DNA of 38,808 bases, from assembly GCA_023390055.1 (NCBI GenBank), contig JAEWDP010000018.1, positions 1 to 38,808 on the forward strand. The letters run 5' to 3'. Made by a program: the position numbers and the translations under genes. The first letter of the stretch is position 1. Every line of letters starts with the position of its first letter. Shown one piece after another: positions 1 through 8,441 of the stretch. The notes under the pieces are model-generated. The model had not been told where the DNA came from, did not search any database, and saw only the letters and a program-made list of their open reading frames with translations. The DNA is from Pseudomonadota bacterium. Lineage in GTDB: Bacteria > Pseudomonadota > Alphaproteobacteria > Rhizobiales > Rhizobiaceae.

Positions 1-1
1 C

Positions 2-256
2 TTCCCGAGTGATCATTCAGACTATGAGCTTCATTTTGGAAGGATGGCGTCATTTGCTCCATTGGCAGCACTTGCCAACATATCCGGCTTTCCGGCACTC
101 ACGCTTCCCTTTGGCTCAGATGATGCGGGGCTGCCGCTGCCGTTACAATTGATGGCCCCGATGGGAGACGACGATGCTCTGCTGCAGCTTGCTGCACAAC
201 TGGAAAGCGACGGCCGCTGGCAGCACCGCTTTCCTATTGCAGGATTGGACGCATGA
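2..256 (+). CDS. Amidase-signature family enzyme, C-terminal end only (5' truncated by window)
   Basis: The open frame runs in from the window edge and ends at the TGA overlapping the next start codon. The visible 84 residues match the end of the amidase-signature family (Asn/Gln-tRNA amidotransferase GatA-like fold). They include an NISGFPALTLPFG stretch, in which family members have a conserved Pro-rich strand, followed by LPLPLQLMAP and a closing helix. The Ser-Ser-Lys catalytic triad lies upstream and cannot be seen. Its stop overlaps the ATP-binding gene by 4 bases (ATGA), so it is the upstream member of the transporter operon. The likely role is hydrolysis of an amide or carbamoyl group on whatever the importer brings in. 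The substrate is unknown. Confidence 0.8.
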   Translation, partial: FPSDHSDYELHFGRMASFAPLAALANISGFPALTLPFGSDDAGLPLPLQLMAPMGDDDALLQLAAQLESDGRWQHRFPIAGLDA

Positions 257-1770
257 CGCCGGTTCTCGAAATCGAAGGCGTCTGCAAGCGGTTCGGAGCC
301 ACGCTTGCCAACGACAATATCTCGCTGACGCTTGCCAAGGGAGAGATCGTGGCGCTGCTTGGCGAAAATGGTGCCGGCAAGACGACGCTGATGAATATTC
401 TCTTCGGCCATTATGTGGCAGACAGCGGCCGTATCCTGGTCGACGGCCGTGAACTGCCACAAGGCAGATCACGCGCTGCGATCAAGGCCGGGATCGGCAT
501 GGTCCACCAGCACTTCGCATTGGCACCAAACCTCACTGTGCTCGACAATATCACGACCGGTACGGAAAGCCTCTGGTCGTTGCGGTCGAAAAGAGCTCAG
601 GCGCGTGACAGGGTCCTGTCGATTTCAAGGCGCTTTGGCCTGAAGGTCGATCCGGATGCGCGCCTTGGCGATCTGTCCGTTGGCGAACAGCAGCGTGTGG
701 AGATCCTAAAGGCCCTTTACAATGAGGCCCGTATCCTCATCCTCGATGAGCCAACGGCTGTTCTCACACAGCCGGAATCGGAGCATCTTTTCAAGAACCT
801 GAAGGACATGGCGGCGCAGGGGCTGTCGTTGATCTTCATCTCCCACAAGCTTGATGAGGTCATGTCGACGGCAGATCGTGTGGTTGTCTTGCGGGCAGGG
901 CGCCGTGTTGCCGAACGCAACGCCGCACAGACCAGCAAGGCGGAACTTGCCGAACTGATGGTTGGGCGCAAAGTGACCCGGCCGGTTCGTACACCATCAA
1001 CCCCGGGCAAGACGGTTCTGGAGGCAGTGGCGGTAACAGTCCGCTCGAATGGCGTCGGCAAGCTCAAATCGGTGGACTTCATGCTGCGCGCCGGTGAAGT
1101 TCTGGGGATCATCGGGGTTTCGGGCAATGGCCAGACCGTGCTTGCGCAATTGCTTTCGGGCACGGCCATGAAAACCAGCGGAAAACTGGTTCTGTTCGGT
1201 GAGCCGGCCGACAACCTGACTGTTGCCGACGTGGTCGCGGCTGGTATCGGCCGTATCCCCGAGGACCGCAACAGGGAAGGCACTATCGGTGAAATGGCGG
1301 TCTGGGAGAATGCGGTCCTCGAGCGTCTTGATGCGTTTTCCCGCAAAGGGCTGGTGGACAGTGATCGTGCGGTCGCCTTTACCCAGACGATCATCGATCA
1401 GTTCGATGTCCGCGGAGCTACGCCTACGAGCCGTATCCGGTTGCTCTCGGGTGGAAATATGCAAAAGCTGATTCTCGGTCGCAATCTTGTTGAACGACCG
1501 CGCATCCTGCTTGCCGCACAACCGGCACGTGGCTTGGACGAGGGAGCGGTCGCAGCCGTTCACGAACGTATTCTGGAGGCAAGGCGAGAGGGATCGGCGG
1601 TTCTCCTGATCTCGGAAGACCTGGATGAGGTGATGGCGCTTGCCGACCGGATCCAGGCAATCGTTGGCGGCAGATTATCCCCAGCGATTGCAGCCGAGGA
1701 GGCATCCTCACGCAAGCTTGGACTGATGATGGCCGGTGAATGGGGCAACGAGGTAACGCATGCGATTTGA
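253..1770 (+). CDS. ABC transporter ATP-binding protein, BMP/nucleoside-type (double ATPase)
   Basis: 505 aa with two ABC domains in tandem, the architecture of the sugar/nucleoside importer ATPases (RbsA, YufO/NupO, RfuB families). The first half has an intact Walker A (GENGAGKTT, residues 37-45), a signature (LSVGEQQR) and Walker B (ILILDEPT). In the second half Walker A is degenerate (GVSGNGQT, no Gly-Lys-Thr) and Walker B is replaced by an LLAAQPARGLD stretch, while the signature LSGGNMQK is kept. This asymmetry is normal for the family. The start overlaps the amidase stop, and the end overlaps the next permease by 11 bases, so translation is probably coupled. No BMP-type substrate-binding lipoprotein is visible; it would have to lie upstream of the window. 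Confidence 0.93.
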   Translation: MTPVLEIEGVCKRFGATLANDNISLTLAKGEIVALLGENGAGKTTLMNILFGHYVADSGRILVDGRELPQGRSRAAIKAGIGMVHQHFALAPNLTVLDNITTGTESLWSLRSKRAQARDRVLSISRRFGLKVDPDARLGDLSVGEQQRVEILKALYNEARILILDEPTAVLTQPESEHLFKNLKDMAAQGLSLIFISHKLDEVMSTADRVVVLRAGRRVAERNAAQTSKAELAELMVGRKVTRPVRTPSTPGKTVLEAVAVTVRSNGVGKLKSVDFMLRAGEVLGIIGVSGNGQTVLAQLLSGTAMKTSGKLVLFGEPADNLTVADVVAAGIGRIPEDRNREGTIGEMAVWENAVLERLDAFSRKGLVDSDRAVAFTQTIIDQFDVRGATPTSRIRLLSGGNMQKLILGRNLVERPRILLAAQPARGLDEGAVAAVHERILEARREGSAVLLISEDLDEVMALADRIQAIVGGRLSPAIAAEEASSRKLGLMMAGEWGNEVTHAI

Positions 1771-2809
1771 ACGGCGTGAACACCGCCCGGTTGCGCTCGT
1801 CATTGCAACGCCACTGATTGCAGTGGCTTTTGCGCTGGCGATTGCAGGCATCTTGATCGCCATTGCTGGGGCACCTGTTCTTGAAGCCTATATCGAGATC
1901 CTTGATGGCGCGTTCGGTTCGCGCCTGGCCGCAACGGAGACGCTGACCCGGGCCACGCCATTGATTCTCACCGGACTTGCCGCGGCTGCCGCTTTCAGGG
2001 CACGGCTCTGGAATATCGGCGGGGAGGGGCAGTTCTATCTTGGTGCCATTTCAGCGGCATGGGCGAGTTCACAACTCTTCGGCAACTTGCCTTCCATCTT
2101 CCAGATCCCGCTGCTCCTCGTGTTTGGTGCCGTGGCAGGAATGATCCTGTTGCTTATCCCGCTCTGGCTGAGACTGCGCTTTTCTGTCGACGAGGTCGTG
2201 ACGACACTCTTGTTGAATTTCGTCGCAGTGCTCTTCGTCTCGATGCTTATCGACACTGTCCTCAAGGATCCCATGGGATTTGGCTGGCCCCAGTCGCAAC
2301 CGATCGCCGATGCTGGCTTGTTGCCAAAACTTGTGGATCGATCGCGTCTCCATCTCGGTCTCGTCATTGCCGTGGTCCTGGCGCTTGTTCTCGCCTTTGT
2401 CGAAAAGCGAACGGTATTCGGCATGCGCTCGCGCGCAGCCGGTCTCAATCCAAAGGGGGCTGCCTTTGCAGGCGTGCCCCTGGGAAAGACGCTGGTTGCC
2501 GTTGCCTGCATCTCTGGCGGCCTTGCCGGGCTTGCCGGTGCAGTCGAGGTGATGGGGGTGCAGGGATATGTCACAACCAACCTGTCTCCGGGCTATGGCT
2601 ATTCCGGCATTGTCGTTGCCATGCTGGCCAATCTCAATCCGATCGGCGTCGTACTGGCGGGGCTGTTTACGGCGACGATGTTTGTCGGAGCTGACGGGAT
2701 GAGCCGCACTATGGGCATTCCAAGTTATATTGCGGACGTCACCGTGGCCCTTTCGCTGTTGACGATGTTGATTGCCGTGTTCTTCACCCAGTACAGGATC
2801 CGCCGATGA
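1760..2809 (+). CDS. ABC transporter permease, BMP/nucleoside-type (YufP-like)
   Basis: 349 aa, strongly hydrophobic, with about eight to ten membrane segments. It carries family hallmarks: an early LTRATPLILTGLAAAAAFRA segment, WNIGGEGQFYLGA, and a late SPGYGYSGIVVAMLANLNPIG region. The last two match the NIGxEGQ and YSGIxVA motifs of the BPD_transp_2 permeases that pair with BMP-type ATPases. It overlaps the ATPase gene upstream (11 bases) and the second permease downstream (ATGA, 4 bases). With that partner it should form the inner-membrane channel of a nucleoside- or nucleobase-like importer. Confidence 0.92.
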   Translation: MRFERREHRPVALVIATPLIAVAFALAIAGILIAIAGAPVLEAYIEILDGAFGSRLAATETLTRATPLILTGLAAAAAFRARLWNIGGEGQFYLGAISAAWASSQLFGNLPSIFQIPLLLVFGAVAGMILLLIPLWLRLRFSVDEVVTTLLLNFVAVLFVSMLIDTVLKDPMGFGWPQSQPIADAGLLPKLVDRSRLHLGLVIAVVLALVLAFVEKRTVFGMRSRAAGLNPKGAAFAGVPLGKTLVAVACISGGLAGLAGAVEVMGVQGYVTTNLSPGYGYSGIVVAMLANLNPIGVVLAGLFTATMFVGADGMSRTMGIPSYIADVTVALSLLTMLIAVFFTQYRIRR

Positions 2810-3750
2810 GCACCGTCTTCGACATCATTGCCTCTGCCGGGCTGTGGGCGGCAGTTCTCAGGATCGCAGCCCCGTTGATCCTTGGAACCCTTGGTGCCCT
2901 TTTATGTGAACGGTCAGGGGTGCTGAACCTCGGAATCGAGGGCATCATGACCTTCGGGGCAATGATCGGATGGCTTGCTGTCTATAATGGAGCAGACCTC
3001 TGGACAGGTTTTCTGATGGCTGGACTGGCAGGCGGCATATTCGGACTGCTGCATGCGGGCCTGACCGTCACGCTCGGGCTGTCGCAACATGTCGCCGGGC
3101 TCGGCGTTACCCTGTTTGCCGGCAGTTTCAGCTATTTTGTCTTTCGGCTGGCCGTGCCAGTGGCCGGTACGCCTCCGACGGTTACGCCCTTTCAGCCAAT
3201 TGCCATTCCGGGGTTGAGTGATATCCCGTTCCTTGGCCCGGCTTTCTTCACGCAGACGCCGCCAACCTATTTCGCAATCCTGCTTGCGCTTGTGCTTGCC
3301 TATGTCGTGTTTCGCACGCCTCTTGGTCTCGCCATTCGCATGACCGGTGAGAACCCGCATGCGGCAGAGGCTCAGGGTATAAACCCGATGGCGATACGCT
3401 ACGGGGCCGTGATTACCGGCAGCGCGCTTATGGGCATGGCAGGCGCCTATCTGACTTTGTCGGCATTCAACAGCTTCTTTCCGACCATGGTTCAGGGACG
3501 CGGCTGGATCTGTATCGCATTGGTGGTCTTTGCATCGTGGAGGCCGGAACGTGCTCTATTCGGGGCATTGCTGTTTGCCTTTTTTGACGGCTTCCAGCTG
3601 CGCCTGCAAACGGCGCTGGGAGGCGCGGTGCCTTATCAGCTTTTTCTCATGATACCTTATATCCTGTCGATCGCGGCACTGGCGGTCATGGCACGGCGGG
3701 CACGCGTGCCGCAGGCGTTGATGCAACCCTATCGGCGCGGCGAGCGCTAA
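2806..3750 (+). CDS. ABC transporter permease, BMP/nucleoside-type (YufQ-like)
   Basis: 314 aa, second permease of the same importer. The N-terminus contains LRIAAPLILGTLGALLCERSGVLNLGIEGIM, in which the CERSGVLNLGIEG element is the conserved EAA-like cytoplasmic loop of BPD_transp_2 permeases. A later GMAGAYLTL...GRGWICIALVVFASWRPE segment is also typical. It starts inside the previous stop codon and ends 16 bases before the amidohydrolase gene, so importer and enzyme are very probably co-transcribed. Family members move nucleosides, purine/pyrimidine bases or riboflavin; the sequence does not decide which. Confidence 0.92.
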   Translation: MSTVFDIIASAGLWAAVLRIAAPLILGTLGALLCERSGVLNLGIEGIMTFGAMIGWLAVYNGADLWTGFLMAGLAGGIFGLLHAGLTVTLGLSQHVAGLGVTLFAGSFSYFVFRLAVPVAGTPPTVTPFQPIAIPGLSDIPFLGPAFFTQTPPTYFAILLALVLAYVVFRTPLGLAIRMTGENPHAAEAQGINPMAIRYGAVITGSALMGMAGAYLTLSAFNSFFPTMVQGRGWICIALVVFASWRPERALFGALLFAFFDGFQLRLQTALGGAVPYQLFLMIPYILSIAALAVMARRARVPQALMQPYRRGER

Positions 3751-3766
3751 ACGGAGAAACCGCAAA

Positions 3767-5056
3767 ATGTTCGATCTGATCATCCGAAACGCCAATCTTC
3801 CCGATGGTCGCCAGGGGTTCGACATTGGGCTCTCCGGCGGCAAGATCACCGCAATCGAAAAGCACCTAGATGCATCGACCGATGAGGAAATCGATGCGAG
3901 CGGGCGATTGGTCAGCCCACCCTTCTGCGACCCGCATTTTCATATGGATGCAACGCTCTCGCTCGGCCTGCCGCGGCTGAATGTTTCGGGCACGCTGCTG
4001 GAAGGTATAGGGCTTTGGGGCGAATTGCGGCCCTTGTTGACCAGGGAAGCCCTTGTCGAGCGTGCAATGCGCTATTGTGACCTGGCAGTCAGCCAGGGAC
4101 TTCTTTTCATCCGCAGTCATGTGGATACATCCGATCCACGTCTGGTCACGGCCGAGGCACTGATCGAAGTGCGCGAACGTGTGGCGCCCTATATCACGCT
4201 GCAACTGGTCGCCTTTCCTCAAGATGGCTACTACCGTGCGCCCGAAGGTGAAAAAGCCCTCGAACGCGCGCTTGACATGGGTCTTGATATCGTTGGTGGC
4301 ATCCCGCATTTCGAACGCACGATGGATGACGGACGCCGCTCTTTGGAAGCGCTCTGCCGGATTGCAGCAGAGCGCGGCCTTCCTGTCGATATCCATTGCG
4401 ACGAAAGCGACGATCCGATGTCTCGCCATATCGAGACCCTGACCGCAGAGACAGTGCGCCACGGCCTCCAGGGTCGCGTTGCGGGTTCCCATCTGACGTC
4501 GATGCATTCGATGGACAATTATTATGTCTCGAAGCTTATTCCGTTGATGGAGGAAGCAAAAATAAACGTGATCCCCAATCCGTTGATCAATATCATGCTG
4601 CAGGGGCGACATGATACGTATCCGAAGCGGCGCGGCATGACCCGGGTCCGCGAGCTGATGGATGCAGGGTTGAATGTCTCCTTCGGTCAGGACTGCATGA
4701 TGGATCCCTGGTATTCGATGGGTTCGGCCGACATGCTGGAAGTCGGCCATATGGCGATCCACGTGGCGCAGATGAGTGGCATCGAGGACAAGAAGAGGAT
4801 CTTCGAAGCACTAACGGTCAATTCCGCAAAGACAATGGGGCTTGAAGGCTACGGACTTGAGGTCGGCTGCAACGGGGATCTTGTCGTGCTGCAAGCGGCT
4901 GATGTCGTCGAGGCCGTGAGATTGAAGCCGACCCGGCTCTTCGTTGTCAAGGCGGGCAAAGTGATCTCCAAAACTTTGCCACGCATAGGGGAACTCTTCC
5001 TGCATGGAAGACCGGAAAGTATCGATCCCGGGCTCGATTATCTGCCAGCAATATGA
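3767..5056 (+). CDS. Cytosine deaminase-like amidohydrolase (CodA family, substrate uncertain)
   Basis: 429 aa metal-dependent amidohydrolase of the cytosine deaminase (CodA) group. The motifs align by eye with E. coli CodA: PHFHMD (metal ligands His57, His59), LQLVAFPQDG (Gln146 in the position of the substrate-contacting Gln), HCDESDD (His210, Glu213), GSHLTSMHS (His242), and FGQDCMMDPWYSMG with metal ligand Asp309. CodA has Asp-Asp (HDDVFDPW) at the last site. Here the second Asp, equivalent to CodA Asp314, is Cys310 and the preceding His is Gln. The metal site is therefore complete but the substrate pocket differs, so deamination of another N-heterocycle is more likely than plain cytosine. 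A good GGAG ribosome site precedes the ATG. It is the last gene of the importer operon. Confidence 0.85.
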   Translation: MFDLIIRNANLPDGRQGFDIGLSGGKITAIEKHLDASTDEEIDASGRLVSPPFCDPHFHMDATLSLGLPRLNVSGTLLEGIGLWGELRPLLTREALVERAMRYCDLAVSQGLLFIRSHVDTSDPRLVTAEALIEVRERVAPYITLQLVAFPQDGYYRAPEGEKALERALDMGLDIVGGIPHFERTMDDGRRSLEALCRIAAERGLPVDIHCDESDDPMSRHIETLTAETVRHGLQGRVAGSHLTSMHSMDNYYVSKLIPLMEEAKINVIPNPLINIMLQGRHDTYPKRRGMTRVRELMDAGLNVSFGQDCMMDPWYSMGSADMLEVGHMAIHVAQMSGIEDKKRIFEALTVNSAKTMGLEGYGLEVGCNGDLVVLQAADVVEAVRLKPTRLFVVKAGKVISKTLPRIGELFLHGRPESIDPGLDYLPAI

Positions 5057-5102
5057 ATGGGTCTGCTCGCAAAGATCGTGTCGCTGATTGATCGGCTTCG
5101 AG

Positions 5103-6026
5103 CTAATCGAGCATGCTGCCCAGACGAAGAATGAGATTGCGATCGAAGAGGTGCCCTCGTTCGAACATCCACTTCAATGCATCGGTCGTACTCCATTCGC
5201 TCTTGTAGGGGCGCGCGCTGGTCAAAGCGTCAAATACGTCACAAACGGTGCATATGCGAACCGGCAGGCTCAACTGATCGCCACGAAGGCCAACGGGATA
5301 ACCGCTCCCGTCAAGGACTTCATGATGAAATCGGCAAACGTCAAGAATAACATCAGAGACTTCGGGGTGTTGCTTGAGGAGTGCATAGCCCCGCTCGGGA
5401 TGGCTGCGCACAACAAGCCGCTCTTCGTTTGTCAATTGCCCATTCTTGTTGAGGATTGCATTCGGTATCAGAAGCTTGCCAAGATCGTGCAGGAGACCTG
5501 CGATCGTCAATTCCTTGACCATCTCGGCACTAAGATCCAGCAGATGGCCAAGCCCGGTCATCAGTCCGCTGACCGCCAGCGAATGCACATACGTTCCCTC
5601 GTCCTTGGTCTGCAGGCGTGTAACCTCGATCAGGAGATCGGGAGATGCCTTTAATGAAACATCGACATGGTTGGCAGCGGGTGCGAAACTGCCAATACTG
5701 AACTTGCCGTGCTTGATATCGTCAAAACCATCTCGCAAGATCGTTGTGGCTTGAGATACCGTGTTCTGGATGCGGCTGCGTTCTCCGGATTTGCGTGAGG
5801 AATTCGAAGGCTGCGACTTTCCGGCCAACGAAGCAGGCGGGCTAAATTCGCCCTTGCTCTTTTTGTAGTTGACCAGCACATATTCTGCAGACGAGGCCAT
5901 GATGGCTTGAAGAACGGCATCACTGTCCAGCAGGAAGCGTCTCCTCGAAAACTCCAGGTCAGTGCACTCTACGGCCTCGACGTACATTCCCTTGCGAAGC
6001 ATGTGTTTTCGAACACGCACTATCAT
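5103..6026 (-). CDS. HD-GYP domain c-di-GMP phosphodiesterase
   Basis: 307 aa. Residues 1-100 fit the N-terminal DUF3391-type domain often found before HD-GYP; the KGMYVEAV strand is recognisable. The HD-GYP domain spans about 130-307: HD pair His180-Asp181 in LLHDLGK, His234-His235-Glu236, then the DGSGYP signature (239-244), followed by RICTVCDVFDALTSARPYK. All catalytic metal ligands and the GYP loop are present, so it should hydrolyse c-di-GMP to GMP. There is no membrane segment, so a soluble cytoplasmic enzyme is expected. A GGAG sits 7 bases before the ATG, supporting this start. It lies downstream of the lytic transglycosylase on the same strand (gap 97 to 183 bases of non-coding sequence) and converges with the importer operon. 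Confidence 0.93.
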   Translation of the reverse strand: MIVRVRKHMLRKGMYVEAVECTDLEFSRRRFLLDSDAVLQAIMASSAEYVLVNYKKSKGEFSPPASLAGKSQPSNSSRKSGERSRIQNTVSQATTILRDGFDDIKHGKFSIGSFAPAANHVDVSLKASPDLLIEVTRLQTKDEGTYVHSLAVSGLMTGLGHLLDLSAEMVKELTIAGLLHDLGKLLIPNAILNKNGQLTNEERLVVRSHPERGYALLKQHPEVSDVILDVCRFHHEVLDGSGYPVGLRGDQLSLPVRICTVCDVFDALTSARPYKSEWSTTDALKWMFERGHLFDRNLILRLGSMLD

Positions 6027-6209
6027 CCATGGGCTCCAGAGCAGCCGACATTTTCTCCCGTAAGAGTATATCCAATACTTAATAGAAACCTTTACGCGAT
6101 GAAAAGGTTGCTGCCTACCTGTGGTGGTTCAATTCCACTTCGCAGGCACCATGTTTCAAACTGGCCGCGGCTGCTCCCGTGTTTCAGGATCCGGGGATAC
6201 AACGGATCA

Positions 6210-7124
6210 TTAATTCCGCCAGACCGAACACGCACCGCCGCTCGCCTTCACCACAGCGCAGACTTCATTTGCGGTACTGCGTGTTTGACGGCCAATCCTT
6301 GCCGCATAACGTCCGCGGTGGCCGAAATTGCCGCGCGTCTGGTGCACGATAACAGGCAACTCTTCATTTAACGGTGCCGGTAGCCTGGCAACGGCCCTTG
6401 CAAACAATGATCGGGCAACGTTCGGATTGATGTGGGCAGCAAGTTGAACGCCCCAGGGAGCCCAGGGCCCATCTTCCATAAAGTGTCCGGGAGAGAGGCG
6501 TCGACTTTCTGCCAGTGCCACGCACGCGCTGATGAATGTCTTTTCCGGATCGAGGGGAGCCGCCGCTTTCTCTGGTGGTTTTGATGCCCATTCTTCAATT
6601 GAATGGCCGGTAATCGCAATGACGTAGGCTCGTGTCTCGAAGGGGAGTGATGCACCGTTTGCGAAACGGCGGAAACCTGCTTCACCAGCATTGTAGGCAG
6701 CGGCAGCCTGTCCGAGCCCGCCGAAGCGTTCGTGAAGGTCATGAATGTAGGTTGCGGAGGCATCCAGAGCAGACAGGATGTCGAAGCTGTCGGCAAGACC
6801 CCGTAGCCTCGCAGTGCCGGGCATGAATTGTGCAATTCCCTCGGCGCCTTTGGGACTGACAGCACCTGGTCGAAATCGGCTCTCTCGCCAGATCAGTCGC
6901 GCAAAGAAATCGGGTGGGACCTGTCGCTTCGTCGCAAAATATTCAATGCTGGAACAAAGATCGTGATTGAAGGTGTTCTTGCGGATGCACAGGTCTTTTT
7001 CCGTTGTTGCGTCCTTCCAGGATGAAAGACATTTCGGTGGGGCTGTCGTTATATCTTGTGTCCGGGCGATACCGGCAGAGACAAACACTAGAAACAATGC
7101 CAGTTGAAGCCGCACAATGACCAT
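6210..7124 (-). CDS. Lytic transglycosylase (SLT domain), secreted
   Basis: About 304 aa. An N-terminal hydrophobic stretch (VIVRLQLALFLVFVSAGIA) reads as a signal peptide. The soluble lytic transglycosylase domain follows: catalytic Glu in IWRESRFRPGAVSPKGAEGIAQFMPGTA, then AAAYNAGEAGFRRF, both canonical SLT motifs. It should cleave the MurNAc-GlcNAc bond of peptidoglycan in the periplasm. A roughly 130-residue C-terminal part after the SLT core includes RTRGNFGHRGRYAARIGRQ-like sequence and two Cys in the last 20 residues, suggesting a disulfide. The frame also opens at a TTG six bases upstream (7130); ATG at 7124 is preferred, although neither has a strong ribosome site. Confidence 0.88.
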   Translation of the reverse strand: MVIVRLQLALFLVFVSAGIARTQDITTAPPKCLSSWKDATTEKDLCIRKNTFNHDLCSSIEYFATKRQVPPDFFARLIWRESRFRPGAVSPKGAEGIAQFMPGTARLRGLADSFDILSALDASATYIHDLHERFGGLGQAAAAYNAGEAGFRRFANGASLPFETRAYVIAITGHSIEEWASKPPEKAAAPLDPEKTFISACVALAESRRLSPGHFMEDGPWAPWGVQLAAHINPNVARSLFARAVARLPAPLNEELPVIVHQTRGNFGHRGRYAARIGRQTRSTANEVCAVVKASGGACSVWRN

Positions 7125-7258
7125 TGGCAATGGACCGTTCGCTGTTGGACACGTGCCAAGGCATGCAACCTGGCAAACCTAGCCTGCCATCGGAAGGGCA
7201 TTGGCACAAGTCACCGACGAATAGTCGAAAATCGATTGGGAAGCTTTATAGCCTGTGC

Positions 7259-7624
7259 TTAACTGGATTTTGCCTTCGCAAGTAGCTCTTCGCAGTAGCT
7301 TGATCCGGTCGCTCCCTGACGGTCTGCGGTGATGCGGATGTCACGGATTGCGTAGGTCGTGTCGACAATCAGTTGGGCAGAGCAACTAACTCTCGCGCTA
7401 TTGCCGTCTTTCTGCTTGATATGCTTGTAGCCACCGCGCCAGGTGTAGACGGTTGTCGAGCCTGTGCTTGTGTCACTGTGAGGTGGGCCAAATTCTGCAA
7501 AGAATTTTCCAGCCGAATGTCCGACCCAGCTGGCCTTAATCGGATTACCGGAAGTTGCATTTGACGTGCAACCGGATAACGCGATGACGAAGCTGGCGGT
7601 GATTGCTAACATGCGCTGGCTCAT
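7259..7624 (-). CDS. Small outer-membrane-type lipoprotein, function unknown
   Basis: 121 aa from the ATG at 7624; the longer frame to 7726 has no better start. The N-terminus MSQRMLAITASFVIALSGC is a lipoprotein signal with lipobox LSGC, so it should be acylated and anchored in the envelope. The mature part has SWVGHSAGKFFAEFGPPHSDTS and TVYTWRGGYKHI. This pattern (a 'GxP' followed by a short Y-W-x-G-G strand) is seen in small SmpA/BamE-like or DUF-type lipoproteins, but no family assignment is secure. Two Cys in the mature chain could pair. It is transcribed in the same direction as the lytic transglycosylase, 134 bases upstream of it. Confidence 0.75.
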   Translation of the reverse strand: MSQRMLAITASFVIALSGCTSNATSGNPIKASWVGHSAGKFFAEFGPPHSDTSTGSTTVYTWRGGYKHIKQKDGNSARVSCSAQLIVDTTYAIRDIRITADRQGATGSSYCEELLAKAKSS

Positions 7625-7861
7625 GGCCCTTGACACCCTTATTGTGATCCATCTGTGAGGACATTGTTCAAGGCACCTAGCAGATTTCAGACGGCTGTCG
7701 CAGGTGGCTGCAGACCAAAATCGCAATAATCATCAACCGCTACCTTTTTGCCACTTCGAGCGGCTATGAGAGCTACAGGAGCTAACAGGAGCAGGTCGAA
7801 AAATCTGTATCGGGCTGCTTGTCGAACCTAATCAGCTGGTTTATAGAAGCGCCGCTGGTCA

Positions 7862-7938
7862 CGGAGTGTAGCGCAGCCTGGTAGCGCACCACGTTCGGGA
7901 CGTGGGGGTCGAGTGTTCGAATCACTCCACTCCGACCA
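7862..7938 (+). tRNA. tRNA-Pro (anticodon CGG)
   Basis: A 77-base cloverleaf can be folded by eye. The acceptor arm CGGAGTG pairs with CACTCCG. A D-arm (AGCGCAGCCTGGTAGCGC) follows. The anticodon stem is CCACG/CGTGG with loop TTCGGGA, giving anticodon CGG, which reads proline codon CCG. The T-arm is GAGTG-TTCGAAT-CACTC. The discriminator is A and the CCA end is encoded. Its 3' end abuts an IS-like relic and a truncated toxin gene, consistent with tRNA genes serving as insertion hot spots. Confidence 0.96.
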
Positions 7939-7944
7939 GCGAAA

Positions 7945-8112
7945 AATTTGTCCGACCCGGACACATAGGTAACAAAATGTACCTAAGACAATGGTGTGAC
8001 AACCTCGTGCCGATCGGGTTGTCGACGGTTTGCAAAGTCCTCTGTTCGAGATCGATATATCCCAGATCATAGTGCATAAAGCTGACAAGCCAAATGCCGT
8101 CGTCCCGCGGGC
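7945..8112 (-). pseudogene. Transposase C-terminal relic with IS-end-like sequence
   Basis: The minus strand encodes a fragment reading DDGIWLVSFMHYDLGYIDLE, followed by TLQTVDNPIGTRL. I recognise this as resembling the C-terminal end of integrase-core transposases common in rhizobia; the family name is not certain. The downstream sequence (TTAGGTACATTTTGTTACC, then ATGTGTCCGGGT) resembles the terminal non-coding part of such elements. There is no start codon and no DDE catalytic core, so only a scar of about 170 bases remains between the tRNA and the truncated toxin. Recognition is from memory of the protein end, so the confidence is moderate. Confidence 0.45.
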
Positions 8113-8123
8113 GCTTCAAGCAT

Positions 8124-8294
8124 CTACGGGTCCGCCCTAAGGGCCTGTGCCTGATCGAAGTCGATGCCATGCTTCGACAGGATCGAGGCGCTTTTGACGG
8201 GGTCATACTTGCTGAGCTGCCGCGGATCTGACAAGTCAGAGAAATGGTCAAGGAAAACAATACTTTCCAGAACTGCTTCTTCGGATGCGCTCAT
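8124..8294 (-). pseudogene. BrnT-like toxin, truncated after its N-terminal third
   Basis: 56 aa. GGGAG lies about 9 bases before the ATG, a good ribosome site. After a 28-residue leader the chain reads KYDPVKSASILSKHGIDFDQ, then AQALRADP and stop. This is the opening of BrnT ribonuclease toxins (YDPxKSxxNxxKHGIDFxxAxxLxxDP). An intact BrnT continues for about 60 residues with the R-x-I catalytic strands, and a BrnA antitoxin gene follows it. Here the frame stops at 8124 and transposase-like sequence begins about 12 bases further on. The fragment lacks the catalytic part and should be inactive as a toxin. The family call rests on the N-terminal pattern only. Confidence 0.5.
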
Positions 8295-8441
8295 TGATGG
8301 AAACTCCCTATCGAATCAATTGGTTCCCACAGGTTCAGCCATTCTTGCAAATGTCACGCGCTAACTCGCCCAATTGCCGTGCGTTTGACCTGCTGATGTT
8401 GTCATGGGAGCGCGACGGTCAGGACAGTAGTTCGCCCATGC

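Noticed and set aside
5088..5654. A 188-codon plus-strand frame opposite the HD-GYP gene
   Set aside because: The HD-GYP protein on the minus strand has all catalytic motifs; the antisense frame has none.
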